This document shows, piece by piece, positions 1 to 6,068 of a DNA stretch of 10,950 nt. The stretch spans positions 1 to 10,950 of the forward strand of contig CAJXHQ010000055.1 of NCBI GenBank assembly GCA_913054485.1. Reading direction: 5' to 3'. Position 1 is the stretch's first letter; the number at the start of each line of letters is the position of its first letter. Source of the DNA: an uncultured Paracoccaceae bacterium. Lineage in GTDB: Bacteria > Pseudomonadota > Alphaproteobacteria > Rhodobacterales > Rhodobacteraceae. The notes under the pieces were generated by a model. That model searched no databases and had not been told where the DNA came from. It saw only the letters and a program-made list of their open reading frames with translations. A program made the translations under genes and the position numbers.

Positions 1-642
1 AAGGAAAACACCGATCATACCGCCAAGGATGGAAAACCCAAGCCAGACCAGAAGCCCTTCGGCACCTCCCAGAAGGTAAAGGACAGAGAGGAAGGCGAGG
101 ATCGACAGGTTGTGCAGCAGCACGCCGGCGACGCCGAATTCCATCGTGTTTTTGGGCCAGTGGTAGCGGATGAAATATGTGAACAAAGCCCCCGCCGGGA
201 TCAGCAGGAAGGGGTTGCGGTACAGCCGGTATCCCAGCCGCTCCCAGAAGCCTGCATCGCGCCATTCGTGCAGGGTCATGGTATGGATCTCGCCGGTCTC
301 GCGGTGCTCTAGGTTGCCGAGATTGGAGTGATGCAGGTTGTGGTTCTGCTTCATCACCTCAAACGGTGCAAAGGTGAACGGAGACAGGACATGGCCGGCC
401 AGCTCGTTCTGAGCCCGCGTTTCAAACAGCGAATGATGCCCGGTGTCATGCTGCAGCACATAAAGGCGCACCGCCGAAAACGCATGCACAATGCCCGCTG
501 GCCACATCAGATACCACTGGCCGCTATAGCGGACCGCCAGCCAGAGGGAGAGGAAATAAACCGCAAAAGTACCGAAATAGCTGAGCGCCGCCAGCCGGTT
601 GTCCTTTTCGCAGTAAACGCGGGTATATGCTCTGAGATCCAT
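1..642 (-). CDS. Fatty acid desaturase (membrane di-iron), 3' end outside window
   Basis: Seen: 214 residues read leftward from an ATG at 642 and stay open to the window edge. The translation has a first histidine box HDTGHH (residues 65-70) and a second box HNLHHSN (101-107), followed by a conserved NLEHRETGEIHT-type stretch. Hydrophobic segments lie at about 20-38, 43-60, 148-162 and 175-214. An AGGGCGG ribosome site precedes the ATG by about 5 bases. Known: these boxes bind the di-iron centre of integral membrane acyl-lipid/acyl-CoA desaturases, which use O2 and reduced electron carriers to insert a double bond; the box spacing resembles the delta-12/omega-6 (FAD2/DesA-like) branch. The third box (HxxHH type) normally follows the last membrane segment, so it should lie just outside the window. 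Family members are usually about 320-360 residues, so roughly a third is missing. Regiospecificity cannot be told. It is divergent from the small gene at 902. Confidence 0.9.
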   Translation of the reverse strand, partial: MDLRAYTRVYCEKDNRLAALSYFGTFAVYFLSLWLAVRYSGQWYLMWPAGIVHAFSAVRLYVLQHDTGHHSLFETRAQNELAGHVLSPFTFAPFEVMKQNHNLHHSNLGNLEHRETGEIHTMTLHEWRDAGFWERLGYRLYRNPFLLIPAGALFTYFIRYHWPKNTMEFGVAGVLLHNLSILAFLSVLYLLGGAEGLLVWLGFSILGGMIGVFL

Positions 643-901
643 AAGCCGCCCTGTAAAATAACTCTGTAACGTCACGATGATAGGCCGGGGTTCAAAACGG
701 CCCCGCGAAAAACCTAATACACCAGCGCCGTTTAACAAGTGGGGAGAACCATGCCTCGCAAATTCTCTTTAACGGTGTGTCCGGCAGGGATCGGCTGATC
801 CTGCAGGCACAGCACCAAGGCTGTTGACGCGAAACGGCGCGGTCTCTTACGCTGGGGGCAGTATCGCAGGCAGCACATGGACAGCATGGCAGGAGGCCCG
901 G
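643..901. other. Divergent intergenic region with imperfect hairpin
   Basis: This 259-base gap lies between the desaturase (leftward) and the small gene at 902 (rightward), so it should carry the promoters of both. I see a possible sigma70-type pair for the right-hand gene (listed separately). I also see an inverted repeat at 784-804: 8 paired bases with one bulged G and a GGCT loop, followed by the palindrome CCTGCAGG at 800-807. No T-run follows the hairpin on either strand, so it does not look like an intrinsic terminator. I see no convincing coding frame of its own; a leftward frame overlapping it is a shadow of the gene at 902. Confidence 0.5.
824..853 (+). promoter_or_regulatory. Possible sigma70-type promoter for the small gene at 902
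   Basis: TTGACG at 824-829 (5 of 6 to the -35 consensus) is followed after 18 bases by TACGCT at 848-853 (3 of 6 to the -10 consensus). That would place a transcript start about 40 bases before the ATG at 902. The -10 match is poor, which is common in high-GC alphaproteobacteria, so this is a suggestion only. Confidence 0.3.
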
Positions 902-1207
902 ATGCATCCCGATCTGAAGAAACGCCGCTCTTTTCTGATTTTGGCCCGCACACGGTACGAGGTTGCGGACGCTGAATGGCGGGCGGCCCTGCGCGAGGCC
1001 TCGGTGCTGGTGCCCGGCGTGCGCAGGCGCAATTGCTGGTGCATCGGCAACCCCGGCTCCCAGATCCGCAGGCTCTACGAGGCGCGCGACCGCACGCTGC
1101 AGCAGCTGACCGTCGCTAAGGTGAAGCTGGAAACCGCCCGCAAGCGGCTGGAGCGCCCCAAACGGCCCGCCAAGGCAGAGTTGCGCTTCATCGCCTTCCA
1201 CACCTGA
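902..1207 (+). CDS. Small basic hypothetical protein
   Basis: I do not recognise this protein. Start choice: an AGGAGG ribosome site at 891-896 sits 5 bases before the ATG at 902, far better than the in-frame TTG at 824. The product is 101 residues and rich in Arg/Lys. The N-terminal half (MHPDLKKRRSF onward) contains an Ala/Arg/Glu-rich helix-prone stretch and one CWC pair in RRNCWCIGNPG (about residues 40-50). Residues about 53-90 look like one long amphipathic helix (IRRLYEARDRTLQQLTVAKV, then Lys/Arg-rich), possibly a coiled coil. There is no signal peptide and no membrane segment, so a cytoplasmic protein is likely. A Pro-Lys-Arg-Pro-type basic patch near the C-terminus could suit nucleic-acid contact, but that is speculation. 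It stands alone: divergent from the desaturase, convergent with the DUF1992 gene, with a strong hairpin 4 bases after its stop. Its ribosome site and isolated hairpin support it as a real gene. Confidence 0.65.
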   Translation: MHPDLKKRRSFLILARTRYEVADAEWRAALREASVLVPGVRRRNCWCIGNPGSQIRRLYEARDRTLQQLTVAKVKLETARKRLERPKRPAKAELRFIAFHT

Positions 1208-1210
1208 CCC

Positions 1211-1250
1211 GCAGGTTTCACCCGTTTTCTGGCGCTGAAAACGGACCTGC
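1211..1250. terminator. Interrupted hairpin between convergent genes
   Basis: GCAGGT (1211-1216) pairs with ACCTGC (1245-1250), and CCGTTTTC (1222-1229) pairs perfectly with GAAAACGG (1237-1244). The loop is TGGCGCT, and the only break is a 5-base bulge (TTCAC) on the left arm: 14 base pairs in all. It starts 3 bases after the stop of the small gene and lies 27 bases from the stop of the convergent DUF1992 gene. Neither side has a proper T-run (only CCCTTTCG to the right), so it may act as a weak or bidirectional terminator or as a 3'-end RNA stabiliser. A 10-base palindrome CTTTCGAAAG follows at 1252-1261. Confidence 0.5.
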
Positions 1251-1276
1251 CCTTTCGAAAGTTCGGGCTGCCGCTG

Positions 1277-1597
1277 CTATGATGTTCCGTAGAACTTGCG
1301 CCGGGCCTCCTGCTCGATAGCGAGACGCAGCTGCAAATCCGCAAGCTTCGCCATCTCCCGTTTACGCTCTGCCGCCCCGGCGGTGGCCTGAAGCACCGTC
1401 AGCTGCGCCTCCACGGCTTTCTTCAACTCGAACTCTTTCGGCACCACGCCGGCCTCGGCCATGATCCGCATCCCCGCAGCCTCGGCCGAGTCGTTGGGGC
1501 GGTCGGGGAGCGGCTTGCCCTCTCCCTCCAGGCCTTCCAGCTGCCCCTCTGCCCTGGCCTTCTGGATCTGACGCTCTGCAAGGCTGGTGAATTTCAT
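1277..1597 (-). CDS. DUF1992 / DnaJ-C28-like conserved domain protein
   Basis: The product is 106 residues. The N-terminal block AERQIQKARAEGQLEGLEGE followed by GKPLPDRPND (residues 7-36) matches the signature I know from the DUF1992 family (the conserved domain of DNAJC28), in which an Ile-x2-Ala-x2-Glu-Gly-x-(F/L)-x2-Leu-x-Gly-x-Gly-Lys-Pro-Leu pattern is diagnostic. The rest is charged and helical, ending RRKFYGTS. No J domain, signal peptide or membrane segment is visible. Its molecular function is not established in bacteria. Start choice: the ATG at 1597 begins directly before the conserved block; the reading frame continues upstream to a GTG at 1729, but that would run across the promoter/operator and into the divergent MarR gene. 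A weak AAAGGGCGG-like ribosome site precedes the ATG. It shares its promoter region with the MarR gene, so regulation by that protein is plausible. Confidence 0.85.
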   Translation of the reverse strand: MKFTSLAERQIQKARAEGQLEGLEGEGKPLPDRPNDSAEAAGMRIMAEAGVVPKEFELKKAVEAQLTVLQATAGAAERKREMAKLADLQLRLAIEQEARRKFYGTS

Positions 1598-1650
1598 GGC
1601 ATCCGCCCTTTCGCTTGCTCCCGGCACAGCGCCGGAAGCCGTCTTCAGCA

Positions 1651-1678
1651 AAGATAGGCAGATCGCAGGATTCGTCAA
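1651..1678 (-). promoter_or_regulatory. Predicted promoter of the DUF1992 gene
   Basis: Read on the minus strand, TTGACG (plus-strand 1673-1678) and TATCTT (1651-1656) are separated by 16 bases. They match the -35 and -10 consensus at 5 and 4 of 6 positions. The expected transcript start, near 1644, leaves a leader of about 45 bases before the ATG at 1597. The -35 element overlaps the inverted repeat at 1674-1688, as expected if a repressor blocks polymerase there. Confidence 0.45.
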
Positions 1679-1688
1679 CCTGGTTGAC
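1674..1688. promoter_or_regulatory. Inverted repeat, candidate MarR operator
   Basis: GTCAACC-T-GGTTGAC is a perfect 7-base inverted repeat around a single central T, in the 121-base gap between the divergent DUF1992 and MarR genes. MarR-family dimers typically bind such short palindromes near their own promoter and a divergent target. Here the repeat covers the predicted -35 of the DUF1992 promoter, and its right half holds a TTGACA (1684-1689) that could be the -35 of the MarR gene. Sequence position and symmetry are direct observations; binding by this MarR protein is inferred. Confidence 0.5.
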
Positions 1689-1718
1689 AAGTTGAGCTGA
1701 TCGCGCCAGCTTTCCGGC

Positions 1719-2177
1719 ATGAGCAACACTCTCCCCAGCCCCGCCGAAGACCTTTATGCCGGCATCCAGCTGACCCGCCCGCTGCTGCGCAATATCACCG
1801 CCCGTCTGGAGGCCGATCTGCAGGACACCGGCTTCAGCACCGGCCAGCGCGCGATTATGGAAGCTCTCCTGGGCTGCGGGCGCGCCACCGCGCCGGAGCT
1901 GACGGCGCTGCTGCAGATCTCGCGGCAATTGACCGGACGGCTGCTGAAGGAAATGACCGGAAGCGGCGCGCTGCTGACTGAAGCGAACCCGCGTCACCGC
2001 ACCTCGCTGTACTATCGGCTGAGCGACGAGAGCCGCAGCAGGATCGAGGCCCTGCGGGCGCGTGAAATGCGGGACATTGCCGCTTTCGCCGCGCGTTTCA
2101 GCGCGGAAGAAATCCGTGCCTTCCGCAAAGTACAGCAGGCTTTGAATGATGCGTTTTCACCCGCCCGCACGGGGTGA
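1719..2177 (+). CDS. MarR-family winged-helix transcriptional regulator
   Basis: The product is 152 residues, the normal MarR size. Layout: an N-terminal dimerisation helix (about 10-37), then the winged helix-turn-helix at about 42-104. This contains STGQRAIMEAL (helix), APELTALLQISRQLTGRLLK (HTH, recognition helix about 68-79) and a basic wing, NPRHRTSLYYRLSDE. A long C-terminal helix follows (about 105-147). The family normally forms dimers that repress a divergent gene and are released by small phenolic or oxidative ligands; no ligand can be inferred here. The wing has Asn-Pro-Arg-His-Arg where many relatives have Asp-Pro-x-Asp-Arg-Arg. No Shine-Dalgarno-like sequence precedes the ATG at 1719; the upstream bases are GCGCCAGCTTTCCGGC. 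Translation may therefore be leaderless or weak. The start is supported because homology-like sequence begins soon after and no later ATG suits. Its stop lies just before the der terminator, with der convergent. Confidence 0.88.
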   Translation: MSNTLPSPAEDLYAGIQLTRPLLRNITARLEADLQDTGFSTGQRAIMEALLGCGRATAPELTALLQISRQLTGRLLKEMTGSGALLTEANPRHRTSLYYRLSDESRSRIEALRAREMRDIAAFAARFSAEEIRAFRKVQQALNDAFSPARTG

Positions 2178-2180
2178 AAC

Positions 2181-2205
2181 AAAAACGGGCACCCTCAGGT
2201 GCCCG
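2181..2205 (-). terminator. Intrinsic terminator of the yfgM-bamB-der unit
   Basis: CGGGCACC (2186-2193) and GGTGCCCG (2198-2205) form a perfect 8-base-pair GC-rich stem with a CTCA loop. On the minus strand the stem is followed by TTTTTG and then TTTC (the A-run at 2181-2185 on the plus strand). This is a classic rho-independent terminator for leftward transcription, 25 bases after the der stop. For the convergent MarR gene, which ends at 2177, the T-run is on the wrong side, so it should not terminate that transcript efficiently. Confidence 0.85.
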
Positions 2206-2230
2206 CTGTGATCTTCACCTGCCGGAAGCT

Positions 2231-3697
2231 TCAGCCGCGCTGCGGCCCTTTCAGGTGTTTGCGCAGCTTCGACGGCGGGGCCTTCTTCTTGCCCTTGTAA
2301 GGGTTCTTGTCGGCCTGGCCGCGCATATAGAGCCGGATCGGCGTGCCCGGCATGTCAAAATCCTGACGCAGCCCGTTGACCAGATAGCGGTTATAGCTTT
2401 CCGGCACCTTATCGGGATGCGAGCACATGACAACGAATCCCGGCGGGCGGGTCTTGGCCTGGGTCATGTAGCGCAGCTTGATACGTTTGCCCTGCGGCGC
2501 GGGGGGCGGATGCTGCTCCAGCATGCCCGTCAGCCAGCGGTTCAGCGCCGCGGTGGGCACCCGGCGGTTCCAGACGTCATGAGCGCGCATAATAGCGCCG
2601 TGCAGACGGTCCAGCCCGCGCCCTGTTTTGGCCGAGATTGTCACCAGCGGTGCGCCGCGCAGCTGCGGCAGAAGGCGCTCGAAGGATTCCTTGAGGTCGC
2701 GCAGCTTCTCCTGCTTTTCGTCCTCGATATCCCACTTATTGACTGCAACCACCACGGCGCGGCCTTCGCGTTCGGCGAGGTCGGCAATCCGCAGATCCTG
2801 CTGTTCGAAGGGGATCGCCGCGTCCAGCAGCACCACGACAACCTCGGCAAATTTCACCGCGCGCAAACCGTCAGAGACCGAAAGCTTCTCCAGCTTCTCC
2901 TGCACCTTGGCCTTCTTGCGCATGCCAGCGGTGTCAAAGATCCGCATCGGGGTGCCGTTCCAGTCCAGCCGCAGGGCGATGGCATCGCGGGTGATGCCGG
3001 CCTCGGGGCCGGTCAGCAGGCGTTCTTCGCCGAGGATCTTGTTCACCAGCGTCGATTTGCCGGCGTTCGGGCGGCCCACAACGGCGATCTGCAAGGGCTT
3101 TTCGGCTGTGGGCATCGGGACGGCGTATTCGTCCTCTTCACCGTCCTCTTCGGAGAGGTCCACATCAACCAGCGGCGTGTTGTCCTCTGCCTCTTTCTCG
3201 AACTTATCGGCAATCGGCATCAGCTGGGCGTAGAGGTCGTTCATCCCCTCGCCATGCTCACCGGACATGCGGATCGGTTCGCCCAGGCCCAGACCATAGG
3301 CCTCCAGCACACCGGCATCCGCCGCGTTGCCCTCGCCCTTGTTGGCGGCCAGGATCACATGGGCGGATTTCTTGCGCAGGATATCGGCAAAGACCTCATC
3401 CGTCGGCGTCACGCCCACGCGCGCATCGATCATGAAGAGGCAGACATCCGCCATTTCCACCGCCCGCTCGGTCAGGCGGCGCATGCGGCCCTGCAGGCTG
3501 TTGTCGGTCGCATCCTCAAGCCCGGCGCTGTCGATCACGGTAAAGCGCAGGTCAGCCAGCCGCGCCTCGCCTTCGCGCAGGTCTCGGGTCACGCCGGGCT
3601 GGTCATCGACCAGCGCGAGCTTTTTACCGACGAGGCGGTTGAACAGGGTGGACTTGCCCACGTTGGGGCGGCCCACGATAGCGAGCGTAAATGGCAT
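2231..3697 (-). CDS. der: Ribosome biogenesis GTPase Der (EngA)
   Basis: The product is 488 residues with two tandem GTPase domains and a C-terminal KH-like domain, the architecture unique to Der/EngA. Domain 1: P-loop GRPNVGKS (9-16), switch T37 in GVTRD, G3 DSAG (56-59), G4 NKGE (119-122), G5 SGEHGEG (145-151). A strongly acidic linker follows (about 165-190, [10 protein letters not shown]). Domain 2: GRPNAGKS (208-215), GITRD, DTAG (255-258), NKWD (320-323), SAKTGRG (345-351). The KH-like domain covers about 360-445 and ends in a Lys-rich tail. Der binds the 50S subunit and is needed for its late maturation; it is normally essential. In domain 1 the usual Asp of NKxD is Glu and the Thr of DTAG is Ser, variants I associate with alphaproteobacterial Der. 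The gene lies 48 bases after bamB and is followed by an intrinsic terminator. No strong ribosome site is visible before the ATG. Confidence 0.97.
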   Translation of the reverse strand: MPFTLAIVGRPNVGKSTLFNRLVGKKLALVDDQPGVTRDLREGEARLADLRFTVIDSAGLEDATDNSLQGRMRRLTERAVEMADVCLFMIDARVGVTPTDEVFADILRKKSAHVILAANKGEGNAADAGVLEAYGLGLGEPIRMSGEHGEGMNDLYAQLMPIADKFEKEAEDNTPLVDVDLSEEDGEEDEYAVPMPTAEKPLQIAVVGRPNAGKSTLVNKILGEERLLTGPEAGITRDAIALRLDWNGTPMRIFDTAGMRKKAKVQEKLEKLSVSDGLRAVKFAEVVVVLLDAAIPFEQQDLRIADLAEREGRAVVVAVNKWDIEDEKQEKLRDLKESFERLLPQLRGAPLVTISAKTGRGLDRLHGAIMRAHDVWNRRVPTAALNRWLTGMLEQHPPPAPQGKRIKLRYMTQAKTRPPGFVVMCSHPDKVPESYNRYLVNGLRQDFDMPGTPIRLYMRGQADKNPYKGKKKAPPSKLRKHLKGPQRG

Positions 3698-3745
3698 CGG
3701 ACCAACTTTCAGCGATTCAGACGCGCCCCATAGCGCATCTGCGCG

Positions 3746-5074
3746 TCAACGGAAAGCGTGCAATTGGCCTTTCGTCGACACAACGTAGAGTGTCTTGTTC
3801 ACAACAATGGGCGCTGTGGTGGCGCCGCCGGGCACTTCGGCAGTGCGCAGCAGGCTGCCATCCTCGGGGCTGAAGAAGCGCAGCAGCCCGTCGTTGGAGG
3901 CGATGATCACCTGACCGCCGGCCAGCACCGGACCGTAATGCGCTACAACTGCACCGCGCTTGCCCGGCTTGTCTTTCAGGAAACCCGGCAGGTTCTGAGC
4001 CCAGATAATCCCGCCATCGGAGGCGTCCAGACGCAGGAGCTGGCCCAGGTCGCTGACCTGGAACAGGCTGCCGCCTGCCGGCCAGACCGGGCCTGCAGCA
4101 CCTTCGCGCGCGGTCCACTTGCGCTCACCGGTCGTGAGATCGAAAGCCACGGTGCGGCCTGAATGGCTGCCCACGTAAGCTGTGCGCCCCACAGTGACAG
4201 GCGCGCCGGTCACATCACCGATACGCGACACCGAGCGGCCCACCCGCTGGCCCGCAACAGAGGCGTTCCAGCGCTGCACGCCGCCGCGGCGGAAGGTTGC
4301 CACCACATCGCCGGAGCCGAAGGCAAAGACGCTGAGATCGGAGGTCACCACAGGGGCCGGTGCCCCCAGGACATTGGCCGGGCTGGGGGTTGCATTGATC
4401 TGCCAGGCGATGCGGCCGTCTTTGGCGTTCACCGCCCAGCCGGTGTCATCCCCTGCCACAAGATAGACCAGCCCGTCCTTGATAGTGGGCTGGCCGGATC
4501 CGGTGGCGGCCAGTTTCTGCTGCCAGATCTGCGCGCCGCTCTCGGCGTCCAGCGCCGTCAGCAGGCCAAAGCCGGAGGACACATAAACCACACCGCCGTC
4601 ATAGGCGATGCCGCCGCCGGTGCCTTCCCTGGACGAATCCGCAGGCGGCAGCAGCTCTGCCTGCCACAGAACTGCGCCGGCCGGCGACACGGCAGAGACG
4701 GTTGCTGCGCTGTCCAGCGTATAGATGCGCCCGCCACCTGCCATGGGCGTCGCGGTGATGCGCTGGCGGCGGCTGTCACCAGCGCCGATCGCGGCGGACC
4801 AGGCCAGCACCGGGGCCGCAGACAGGGCGGGATGGCTGGTGCGGTAGGCTTCGACGCCGTGGCTCTGCGGCCAGGCGGTATTGGCTTTCTGCGTGGCCAG
4901 CGAGATCTTGCGGGACTGGTTTTCCGCTGCCGCAGTAGCAGTACTTGTGCTGCGGATATCCTCGCGCACGCCGGGCAGGATCACTTCGGGCTCCTGGCAG
5001 CCGGCCAGTGTCAGCAGCACTGCGGCGCCAAGCAGGGCCTTCCCCGCGCGAGAGGTGGATATCTTTGCCGTCAT
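3746..5074 (-). CDS. bamB: BamB-like outer-membrane assembly lipoprotein (PQQ-type beta-propeller)
   Basis: The product is 442 residues. It starts with a lipoprotein signal: MTAKISTSRAGKALLG, a hydrophobic core, then lipobox LAGC with Cys26. The next residue is Gln, so outer-membrane sorting is expected by the E. coli Lol rule. After a Ser/Thr/Ala-rich linker, about eight PQQ-type blades repeat a Gly-x-Val-Tyr ... Leu-Asp-Ala-x-Ser-Gly-x-x-x-Trp pattern, for example GGVVYVSSGFGLLTALDAES and DGGIIWAQNL; the last blade ends KGQLHAFR. Known: BamB is the propeller lipoprotein of the BAM complex that helps fold beta-barrel proteins. Start choice: the frame runs up to a GTG at 5131 overlapping the upstream stop as GTGA, but the extra 19 residues are acidic and would spoil the signal peptide, while the ATG at 5074 has AGGG 8 bases upstream. 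The name rests on the lipobox, the blades and the yfgM-bamB-der order; it is longer than the 392-residue E. coli protein. Confidence 0.88.
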   Translation of the reverse strand: MTAKISTSRAGKALLGAAVLLTLAGCQEPEVILPGVREDIRSTSTATAAAENQSRKISLATQKANTAWPQSHGVEAYRTSHPALSAAPVLAWSAAIGAGDSRRQRITATPMAGGGRIYTLDSAATVSAVSPAGAVLWQAELLPPADSSREGTGGGIAYDGGVVYVSSGFGLLTALDAESGAQIWQQKLAATGSGQPTIKDGLVYLVAGDDTGWAVNAKDGRIAWQINATPSPANVLGAPAPVVTSDLSVFAFGSGDVVATFRRGGVQRWNASVAGQRVGRSVSRIGDVTGAPVTVGRTAYVGSHSGRTVAFDLTTGERKWTAREGAAGPVWPAGGSLFQVSDLGQLLRLDASDGGIIWAQNLPGFLKDKPGKRGAVVAHYGPVLAGGQVIIASNDGLLRFFSPEDGSLLRTAEVPGGATTAPIVVNKTLYVVSTKGQLHAFR

Positions 5075-5127
5075 GCCGAAAGCCCTGTCTTCTAAATCTG
5101 TCTGTCCGCCTGATACGAACGGCGGTG

Positions 5128-5799
5128 TCACCCGCCGGCCGGTGCGCCCTGTTCCAGGGATCCGCCAAGCGCCACAATCACTTGGCCCGCGCGTTCACGC
5201 AAGTCCGGAGTGAGCTCCGCGTCCTGCAGCAGCCCGGAAAGGCGCGTGATCGCCGCCTCCGGCTGGCCTTCGGAAATCTCGATCAGCGCCATCTGCTCCT
5301 CGGCCAGCAGGCGCAGCGGCGCCCCGGCCGCGGCCAGAGCCTCATATTGCAGCATACGGTCCTGCACGCTCAGGCTGCCGGCCTGCAGCGCCAGCGCCTT
5401 GAAAGCGGCAGTATGGCGGTAGATGATCTCGATCCCGCCGTCGGTGGCCACAGTATTGAGCAGCGCCACCGCGGCTTCCGTGTCGCCCGATTCGCTCAGC
5501 GCAGCTGCCTGGAGCAGTTTCACAACGGCCGCGCCGCCGGCGCCTTCGGCGGCGATCACGCCCAGCGCTTCGGCGCGCGCCGCAGCCTCCGGGGCCTGCA
5601 TCGAAGCCGTGATCTTGTCACCCAATTCCTCGGCAGCGGCCTGCGCCTTTGCCTTGTTGTATTCGCGCAGACCCGCGCCGCCAACGATCAGAACCACGCC
5701 CAGCGCACCGATCCAGCCGTATTTTTTCAGCAGCTGGAACATGCGGTCGCGGCGGACCTCTTCGGTCACCTCTTCGATGAAACTGTCTGCGTCGCTCAT
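5128..5799 (-). CDS. YfgM-like membrane-anchored TPR protein
   Basis: The product is 223 residues. It opens with a charged cytoplasmic tail (MSDADSFIEEVTEEVRRDRM), then one membrane segment at about 28-44 (YGWIGALGVVLIVGGAGL). The remaining Ala-rich helical part, with repeated helix-turn-helix units, resembles TPR repeats and would lie in the periplasm. This layout matches the YfgM family (TPR_21/DUF2133 type). In E. coli, YfgM associates with the SecYEG translocon and the periplasmic chaperone PpiD. Start choice: the ATG at 5799 has AGGGGG 8 bases upstream and directly precedes the family-like N-terminus; the frame extends to 5919, but that extension is Arg/Gly/Pro-rich and unlike the family. 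It is first gene of the yfgM-bamB-der unit. Its TGA overlaps a GTG in the bamB frame, but the real bamB start is probably 53 bases downstream. Confidence 0.85.
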   Translation of the reverse strand: MSDADSFIEEVTEEVRRDRMFQLLKKYGWIGALGVVLIVGGAGLREYNKAKAQAAAEELGDKITASMQAPEAAARAEALGVIAAEGAGGAAVVKLLQAAALSESGDTEAAVALLNTVATDGGIEIIYRHTAAFKALALQAGSLSVQDRMLQYEALAAAGAPLRLLAEEQMALIEISEGQPEAAITRLSGLLQDAELTPDLRERAGQVIVALGGSLEQGAPAGG

Positions 5800-5881
5800 G
5801 CCTATTGCCCCCTGGGCCCGCCGTGCCGCGCGCCCCTGCGGGCCGGGTATCAAAGCGGGCAGCCAAATTCCGTGTCCCGCC

Positions 5882-5910
5882 CTCTTACCGTGCATGGCAG
5901 CGCAAGCCAA
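5882..5910 (-). promoter_or_regulatory. Possible promoter of the yfgM-bamB-der unit
   Basis: On the minus strand, TTGGCT (plus-strand 5905-5910) is followed after 17 bases by TAAGAG (5882-5887). The -35 is a 4 of 6 match and the -10 a 3 of 6 match. A competing candidate is TATAAC (plus-strand 5952-5957, 5 of 6 to the -10 consensus), whose -35 would fall inside the inverted repeat at 5968-5985 but is weak (CTGAAT). Either would give the leftward operon a leader of some 75-150 bases. Confidence 0.3.
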
Positions 5911-5967
5911 GTGCCACAAAAACGCCAGCTTTGCGGCGCAGGCCGAGACGCGTTATAAAAAACTTAT

Positions 5968-5985
5968 CTGAACTATTCAGTTCAG
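5968..5985. promoter_or_regulatory. Inverted repeat, candidate repressor operator of the efflux operon
   Basis: CTGAACT-ATTC-AGTTCAG is a perfect 7-base inverted repeat with a 4-base centre. It lies in an AT-rich island (TTATAAAAAACTTATCTGAA) inside otherwise GC-rich DNA, between the divergent yfgM and RND adaptor genes and 83 bases before the adaptor ATG. TGAAC/GTTCA half-sites are typical of TetR-family operators, and RND operons are often controlled by such repressors. No TetR gene is present in the window, so the binding protein is unknown. A hairpin role in RNA is less likely because no T-run follows. Confidence 0.45.
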
Positions 5986-6068
5986 CATGGACAATACCTA
6001 CATCGCGCGTATCACTTTGCGCCGATGACTCGAACGAGAGCGCAAGACGTTAAACGGGAAGGCTGACT

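Noticed and set aside
670..712. CGGGG...CCCCG pair downstream of the desaturase start
   Set aside because: The stem is only 5 base pairs with a loop of about 10 bases and no T-run; too weak to call a regulatory structure.
692..1201. A 169-codon minus-strand frame over the desaturase/small-gene gap
   Set aside because: It overlaps the plus-strand gene at 902, which has a strong ribosome site. The minus frame has a Cys/Pro/Arg-rich shadow composition and no ribosome site.
1598..1729. GTG start at 1729 for the DUF1992 gene
   Set aside because: It would add 44 unconserved-looking residues, run through the promoter and palindrome, and overlap the divergent MarR start. The family signature begins right after the ATG at 1597.
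2174..3733. A 519-codon open frame on the plus strand
   Set aside because: Antisense shadow of der, which has two full sets of GTPase motifs. The frame shows no family motif, only His/Gln/Arg-rich reverse-strand composition.
5800..5919. Upstream start for yfgM at 5919
   Set aside because: The extra 40 residues are Arg/Gly/Pro-rich, contain the predicted promoter region and precede a better ATG with AGGGGG at good spacing.
4163..5958. Long plus-strand frames (310 and 337 codons) opposite bamB and yfgM
   Set aside because: Both are shadows of genes supported by a lipobox, propeller blades, a TM anchor and conserved gene order.
5987..6028. A 13-codon upstream frame (starting MDNTYIAR) before the efflux adaptor
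   Set aside because: It has no ribosome site and no evident attenuator structure; an AUG this near a promoter arises easily by chance.
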